A stretch of 64,000 nucleotides of DNA from assembly GCA_021234155.1 (NCBI GenBank), contig JAJEKV010000006.1:25292369-25356368 (forward strand), in the 5' to 3' direction. The DNA comes from Isoetes taiwanensis. Lineage: Eukaryota; Streptophyta; Lycopodiopsida; Isoetales; Isoetaceae. The notes under the pieces are model-generated. The model saw nothing but the letters and a program-made list of their open reading frames with translations, was not told the origin of the DNA and did no database searches. How positions within the stretch are numbered: the stretch's first letter is position 1; each line of letters begins with the position of its first letter. This document shows, one piece after another, positions 57,185-64,000 of the stretch. Both the position numbers and the translations under genes were made by a program.

Positions 57185-60100
57185 AACATGAGTGGTCTTC
57201 CGGGTCACGTAACTTGGTCCCTAGGGCAACGCCGACGCTCGAGTCCATTGGCGAGCCAAATCGCGATTCGGAGAGAGGGAGGTCGCCTCGCCCGTCCCCG
57301 TGGCCTTGGGGAGAGGAAATTTGGGGCAAAGCGCCTGGGGATTTAGGGTCCGTGGATATGGGGCCAACACCCCCACTCCTGCACTTGGGACTGGCCGAAG
57401 AAGCAGCCGAGAACACGGAGCAAGGGGAACCGGACGAAGCTGAGTTTGGGCCTGTCCTCCTCCGATGTGGCAAGTAGAAGTAGGGGGCTTTGGTAAAGGG
57501 CAAGACATTCATAAATTCGCAATTAATGCATTGTACCTAAAATAAATTTGATTTTTGCCACCGAATCCTAATCCATTTCCAAAGACACAGCCCAATTTTC
57601 AAAAATTTTCTGAGAAGGTCTAGGTCAAAGGGTTAGCATTAGAACGGCCGGGGCAGCCCGCTGTAGGCAACCGAAGCCGGCACCCTTCCCCAAGTCAAAC
57701 GAGGCTGTGGACCTGGGCAGGATCCCTCACAAGAGGGGAGAGTCCCGACCCCAAGAGGCTGGATCCAAAAGTTCCCGAGGCAGTTCTTCCTCGGCAGCAG
57801 CGCCCCGGGCCGCACGCTAATGACCACCCTCCCGAGCCCTGTTCCCTATCCGACCGCTGGATCCTCCGCTCGTGGGCCCCTTCGGAAGGCCCAAAAGATT
57901 CCAGATCGGGTCCGGGAGAACTTGTCAAACCGCTGGGCGCCCCGAGGTCGGCTTTGTAGAAACCGCAGTTGTCTTGTCGTCGGGCACCGGGAGGTTCCGA
58001 ATGGCAAATCGACCCCGCCAAATCGTCCGAATGGCGAAATTACCCTAGGGAGCAAGTTACAAGGTCGGTTTTGCAAAAGAAAGAAACACTCACGCCTCCA
58101 CGACGAAAAGATCCCGCATCCACATCCTAGGCCAATTGACTACGAGTGTGATGGAAGTGAGCTACTTTGGCGCTTCTTGAGGTCGGGTGGTCTTCTTCGC
58201 CACGGAACTTGGTCCCCTGTGGCAACGTCGACGCTCGAGTCCATTGGCGAGCCAAATCGCGATTCCCTGAGAGGGGAGGTCGCCTGGTCCGGCCCCCGTG
58301 GCCTTGGGGAGAGGAAATTCGGGGCAAGCAGCCCGGGATTTTAGGGTCCGCGGCTCAAGGCCAACACCCCCACTCCACGCCAAGTCACGGCGCAAGGTCC
58401 CGCCCCAACCGACAAGGAGAGGGCCTCCAAAACGTAAACCCCGTGGGCTGCTGTGTTCTAGAAGGGTTTATGCTTTGGGGGCCGAGACTTGGTCTGCTGC
58501 ACTTGGGACCGGCCGAGAAGCCGCAGCCGAGAATACGGAGCAAGGGGAACCGACGGAGCGGAGTTTGGGCCTGTCCTCCTCCCGATGTGGCAAGTAGAAG
58601 TCGGGGGGCTTTTGCAAGTGGCAAGACATTCATAAATTCGCAATTAATGCATTGTATTTAAAATAAATTCTGATTTTTGCCCACTGGATTCCTAATCCAT
58701 CTCCAAAGACACAGCCCAATTTTCGAAATTTTCTGGAGAAGGTCTAGGTCAAAGGGTTAAGATTAGAACGGCCGGGCAGCCCGCTGTGGCAACCGAGCTG
58801 GCACCCTTCCCCAAGTCAAACGAGGCCAGGACCTTGCAGGGATCCTCACAAGAGAGGGGAGAGTCCCGGACCCCAAGAGGCGGATCCAAAAGTTCCCGAG
58901 GCAGCTCTTTCCCGGCCGGCCTCCCGGGGGTCAGACGCTTAATGACCACCCCTCCCGAGCCCGGGTTCCCTATCCGACCGCTGATCCTCCGCTCAGGCCC
59001 CTTCGAAGGCCCAAAAGATTCCAGATCGGTCCGGAGAACTTGTCAAACCGCTGGGCGCCCCGAGGAGGGCCTTGTAGAAACCGGGCAGTTGTCTTGTCGC
59101 TCGGGCACCGGGAGGTCCGAATGGCAAATCGACCCCGCCAAATCGTCCGAATGGCAAAAAATTACCCTAGGGAGCAAGTTACAAGGTCGGTTTTGCAAAA
59201 GAAAGAAACACTCACGCCTCCACGACAAAGATCCCGCATCCACATCCTAGGCCAATTGACTACGAGTGTGATGGAAGTGAGCTACTTTGGCGCTTCTTGG
59301 AGGTCGGGTGGTCTTCTGGCCACGGAACTTGGTCCCTAGGGCAATGTCGACGTTCTGAGTCCATTGGCAGAGCCAAATCGCGATTCCGGAGAGGGGAGGT
59401 CGCCCGTCCGTCCCCAGGGCCTTGGGGAGAGGAAATTCGGGGCAAGCAGCCTTCCCGGGGATTTTAGGGTCCGCGGCTCAAGGCCAACACCCCCCACTCC
59501 ACGCCAAGTCACGGGCGCAAGGTCCCCCCCGACCGACAAGGAGAGGGCCTCCAAAACGAAACCCCGTGGGCTGCCGTGTTCTAGAAGGGTTTGGCGCTTT
59601 GGGGGCGGAGACTTGGTCTGTTGCACTTGGGACCGGGCCGAGAAGCCGCAATGAGAATGAATACGGAGCAAGGGGAACTGACGGAGTGGAGTTTGGGCCT
59701 GCTCTCCTCCCGATGTGGCAAGTAGAAGTCGGGGGCGCTTTTGCAGTGGCAAGACATTCATAAATTCGCAATTAATGCATTGTACGAAAATAAATTGATT
59801 TTTGCCACCTGAATCCTAATCCATTTCCAGCACACAGCCCAATTTTCAAATTTTGGAGAAGGTCTAGGTCAAAGGGTTAGATTAGAACGGCCGGGGCAGC
59901 CCGCTGTAGGCAACCGAGCCGGGCACCCTTCCCCAAGTCAAACGAGGCCGTGACCTTGCAGGGATCCCTCACAAGAGGGGAGAGTCCCGACCCCAAGAGG
60001 CTGGATCCAAAAGTTCCCGAGGCAGCTCCTTCCCCGCGCCGCCCCTGGGGGCTGACGCTTAATGACCACCCTCCCTGAGCCCTGCCTCTATCCCACCGCT

Positions 60101-63100
60101 GGATCCTCCGCTCAGGCCCCTTCGAAGGCCCAAAAGATTCCAGATCGGTCCCGGGAGAACTTGTCAAACCGCTGGGCCCCGAGGTCGGCCTTTGTAGAAA
60201 CCGCGCAGTTGTCTTGTCGCTCGGGCACCGGGAGGTTCCGAATGGCAAATCGACCGCCAAATCGTCCGGAATGGCTTAAATTACCCTAGGGAGCAAGTTA
60301 CAAGGTCGGTTTTGCAAAAGAAAGAAACACTCACGCCTCCACGACAAGATCCCGCATCCACATCCTAGGCCAATTGACTACGAGTGTGATGGAAGTGAGC
60401 TACTTTGGCGCTTTTTGAGGTCGGGTGGTCTTCTCGCCACGGAACTTGGTCCCTGTGGCAATGTCGACGCTCGAGTCCATTGGCGAGCCAAATCGCGATT
60501 CCTGAGAGGGGAGGTCGCCCGTCCGGCCCCTGTGGCCTTGGGGAGAGGAAATTCGGGGCAAGCAGCCCGGGATTTAGGGGTCCGTGCTCAAGGCCAACAC
60601 CCCCACTCCACGCCAAGTCATGGCAAGGTCCCCGAATCGACAAGGAGAGGGCCTCCAAAACGTAAACCCCGTGGGTTGCCGTGTTCTAGAAGGGTTTGGC
60701 GCTTTTGGGGCCGAGACTTGGTCTGTTGCACTTGGGACTCGGCCGAGAAGCCGCAGCCGAGAATACGGAGCAAGGGGAACTGACGGAGCGGAGTTTGGGC
60801 CTGTCCTCCCCGATGTGGCAAGTAGAAGTCGGGGGGCTTTGCAAAGTGGCAAGACATTCATAAATTCGCAATTAATGCATTGTACGAAAATAAATTTGAT
60901 TTTTTGCCACTGGAATCCTAATCCATTTCCAAGACACAGCCCAATTTTCGAAATTTTTGGAGAAGGTCTAGGTCAAAGGGTTAAGCATTAGAACGGGTCG
61001 GGCAGCCCCAAGGTGGCAACCGAGCTGGCACCCTTCCCCAAGTCAAACGAGGCCAGGACCTCTGGTGGATCCCTCACAAGAGGGGAGAGTCCGGACCCCA
61101 AGAGGCTGGGATCCAAAAGTTCCCGAGGCAGCCCTTCCCGGCGCCCCCGGGGTCGTGACGCTAATGACCACCTCCCCGGAGCCCGGCTCCCCTATCCGAC
61201 CGCTGATCCTCCGCTGGGGCCCCTTCTGGGAAGGCCCAAAAGATTCCAGATCGGTCCGGGAGAACTTGTCAAACCGCTGGGCGCCCCGAGGTCGGCCTTG
61301 TAGAAACCGGCAGTTGTCTTGTCGCTCGGGCACCGGGAGGCTCCGAATGGCAAATCGACCCGCCAAATCGTCCCGGAATGGCGAAATTACCCTAGGGAGC
61401 AAGTTACAAGGTCGGTTTTGCAAAAGAAAGAAACACTCACGCCTCCACGACAAGATCCCGCATCCACATCCTAGGCCAATTGACTACGAGTGTGATGGAA
61501 GTGAGCTACTTTGGCGCTTCTTGAGGTCGGGTGGTCTTCTCGCCACGGAACTTGGTCCCTGTGGCAATGTCGACGCTCGAGTCCATTGGCGAGCCAAATC
61601 GCGATTCTGAGAGGGAGGTCGCCTGGCCCCATCCCTGTGGCCTTGGGGAGAGGAAATTCGGGCAAGCAGCCCGGGGATTTTAGGGTCCGGGCTCAAGGCC
61701 AACACCCCACTCCACGCCAAGTCACGGCGCAAAGGTCCCCCCGAACCGACAAGGAGAGGGCCTCCAAAACGAAACCCCGGTGGGCTGCTGTGTTCTAGAA
61801 GGGTTTGCGCTTTGGGGGCCGAGACTTGGTCTGCTGCACTTGGGACCTGGCCGAGAAGCCGCAGCCGAGAATACGGAGCAAGGGGAACCGACGGAGCGGA
61901 GTTTGGGCCTGTCCTCCTCCCGATGTGGCAAGTAGAAGTCGGGGGTTTTTAAAGGGCAAGACATTCATAAATTCGCAATTAATGCATTGTACCTAAAATA
62001 AATTTGATTTTTTTGCCACTGATTCCTAATCCATTTCCCAGCACACAGCCCAATTTTTAAAAATTTCTGAGAAGGTCTAGGTCAAAGGGTTAGCATTAGA
62101 ACGGCCGGGGCAGAGTTTGTGGCAACCGAAGCTTGGGGCACCCTTCCCCAAGTCAAACGAGGCCAGACCTTTGCAGGATCCCCACAAGAGGGGAGAGTCC
62201 CGACCCCAAGAGGCGGGATCAAAAGTTCCCGAGGCAGTTCTTCCCTGGCAGCCCCCGATGGGGTCAGACGCTTAATGACCACCTCCTGAGCCCTGCCTCT
62301 ATCCAAAATCGCTGATCCTCCGGCTCAGGGCCCCTCTTCGGGAAGGCCCAAAAGATTCCAGATCGGGCCCGGGAGAACTTGTCAAACCGCGGGGCCCCGA
62401 GGGTCGGCCTTGTAGAAACCGCAGTTGTCTTGTCGCTCTTTGGGCACCGGGAGGCTCTTGAATGGCAAATCGACCGCCAAATCGTCGGAATGGCTTAAAT
62501 TACCCTAGGGAGCAAGTTACAAGGTCGGTTTTGCAAAAAGAAAGAAAACACTCACGCCCCACGACAAGAGATCCCGTGATCCACATCCTAGGCCAATTGA
62601 CTACGAGGTGATGGAAGTGAGCTACTTTGGCGCCTTTTTTTGGAGGTCGGGTGGTCTTCCCGCCACGGAACTTGGTCCCTGTGGCAACGCCGACGCTCGA
62701 GTCCATTGGCGTAGTCAAATCAGCGATTCCGGGAGAGGGAGGTCGCCTTGGTCCCTGTGGCCTTGGGAGGGAAATCCAAAAGCTTCCCGGATTTTTAGGG
62801 TCCGTTCAAGGCCAACACCCCACTCCACGCAAGTCACGCAAGGTACACCGACAAGGAGAGGTCCCAAACGGAAACCCGTGGGCTGCTGTGTTCTAGAAGG
62901 GTTTCTTGCTTTTGGGGGCCGAGACTTGGTCCGTTGCACTTGGGACCGGGCGAGAAGTCGCAGCCGAGAATACCGGAGCAAGGGAACCGACGGAGCGGAG
63001 TTTGGGCCCGTCCTCCTCCCGATGTGGCAAGTAGAAGTCTGGGGCGCTTTTTGGTAAAAGGGCAAGACATTCATAAATTCCGCAATTAATGCATTGTACT

Positions 63101-63990
63101 AAAATAAATTTGATTTTTTGCCACCTGGATTCCTAATCCATTTCCAGCACACACCCCAATTTCGAAAATTTCTGAGAAGGTCTAGGTCAAAGGGTTAGCA
63201 TTAGAACGCCGGGCAGCCCGCTGCCAGGTGGCAACCGAGCTGGCACCCTTCCCCAAGTCAAACGAGGCTGTGACCTGCGTGGATCCCTCACAAGAGGGGA
63301 GAGTCCGACCCCAAGATATGGATCCAAAAAGTTCCCCAGGCAGCTCTTCCGCGGCAGCCCCCGAGGGGGTCCCAGACGCCAATGACCACCTCCCAGGAGC
63401 CTGGTTCCCTCTATCCGACCATTGGATCCTCCTCGCTCAAAGGGTCTCCTTTCGGGGCAAGGCCCAAAAGATTCCATCGGTCCCGAGAACCTTGTCAAAC
63501 CGCTGGGCGCCCCTGGTGGCTCTGGCCTTGTAGAAACCGGCAGCTGTCTTGTCGCTCGCACGTGCAGTCTCCACGGCAACGACCCCAAATCGTCCTATCG
63601 CGCAAATTACCCTAGGGCGTTACAAGGCCTGCCTTCAAAAAGAAAGTTAAACACTCACGCCTCCCACTCACAAGAGATCCCTAAGACCACATCCCAGCCA
63701 ACTGGATCACGGTGTGGCTGAAGTGATTACCATTTTGGAGGCTTCCCAGGCCCCGCCACCAACTTGGGGTCCCTCAGCAAACGCCTGACGCGCCCGAGTC
63801 CATTGGCCAGAGTCAAATCGCGACCCGGAGGGGAGGTTTTCCGCCCGGCCCCGTGGCCTGTAGGAGGAAACGCCTGGATTTTAGGGTCCGCGTTCGCCAC
63901 CACCCCACTCCATCAGCCAAGCCCGCCAGGGCGTCCGCCTGTAACTTACAAGGAGAGGGCCCAAAACAGCAATACGTAACTGAACGAAGC
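57185..63990 (+). repeat. Tandem satellite with units of about 1.1 kb
   Basis: Seven landmark copies of GAGTCCATTGG lie at 57241, 58237, 59357, 60473, 61579, 62699 and 63796 (spacings 996, 1120, 1116, 1106, 1120 and 1097). A second landmark, GACATTCATAAATTCGCAAT, recurs at 57505, 58625, 59753, 60853, 61960 and 63066. Units are GC-rich except for an AT-rich core of about 60 bp around the second landmark. Copies differ mostly by single-base indels in G or C runs. Unit 1 lacks about 130 bp between CCCACTCC and GCACTTGGGAC. The copy from about 63.6 kb is clearly more diverged. No coding frame persists between units. Confidence 0.95.
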
Positions 63991-64000
63991 AAATTGAGTT

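Noticed and set aside
57174-63979. Dozens of 60-180 codon frames across the satellite
   Set aside because: The same frames break at different places in each unit because of indels, so no protein is maintained; high GC explains the lack of stops.

Overview
The window is transposon-dominated nuclear DNA from a land plant. The evidence for a plant is the interstitial TTTAGGG (Arabidopsis-type telomere) repeats at about 51.43 kb, together with fragments of plant genes: phenylalanine ammonia-lyase, a CBL-interacting protein kinase, a RAV/NGA-like B3 domain and a COP1-type WD40 protein. The mobile elements (Helitrons, CACTA, LINEs, MITEs, a probable SINE) are also typical of plants. I cannot name the species. 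I see no intact host gene, no rRNA gene and no convincing tRNA gene. Every recognisable coding stretch is a transposon relic or a captured gene fragment.

Layout. 0.3-4.4 kb: a non-autonomous DNA transposon with inverted ends and two flanking arrays of an 18-bp palindrome. 5.2-10.6 kb: LINE fragments, short tandem repeats, a 317-bp MITE with 52-bp perfect inverted repeats, and a probable tRNA-derived SINE. 11.4-14.1 kb: Helitron-1, on the minus strand. 14.6-20.5 kb: a decayed LINE with ORF1, endonuclease, reverse transcriptase and C-terminal regions, holding a small AT-rich insert. 21.9-22.8 kb: a degenerate AGATTC minisatellite. 23.1-25.6 kb: Helitron-2, on the plus strand, same terminal family as Helitron-1. 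26.4-29.6 kb: a mosaic of fragments of five unrelated genes (organellar-type isoleucyl-tRNA synthetase, GH17 glucanase, PAL, Sec5, CIPK), several with intron boundaries preserved. 30.3-44.7 kb: a large Rep/helicase Helitron relic, split first by a 540-bp foldback MITE in Rep and then by a 9.07-kb transposon in the helicase; the latter itself carries exons of a COP1-like gene. 45.2-45.7 kb: a SINE-like trimer and a perfect GC-rich hairpin. 46.35-57.18 kb: a CACTA (En/Spm) element with a decayed TNP2 transposase, plus a B3 DNA-binding domain and a SET-domain-like region. 57.2-64.0 kb: a tandem satellite with units of about 1.1 kb, seven landmark copies.

How the parts relate. The window reads as nested insertions in layers. 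Joining across the MITE with one TA restores the Rep reading frame. Joining across the 9-kb element with one ATA restores the helicase reading frame. Both nested boundaries are therefore supported by the coding sequence, not only by inverted repeats. The most unusual items are the CACTA element carrying a transcription-factor-type B3 domain and a SET-like domain, the paired palindrome arrays of the first element, and the multi-gene fragment cluster.
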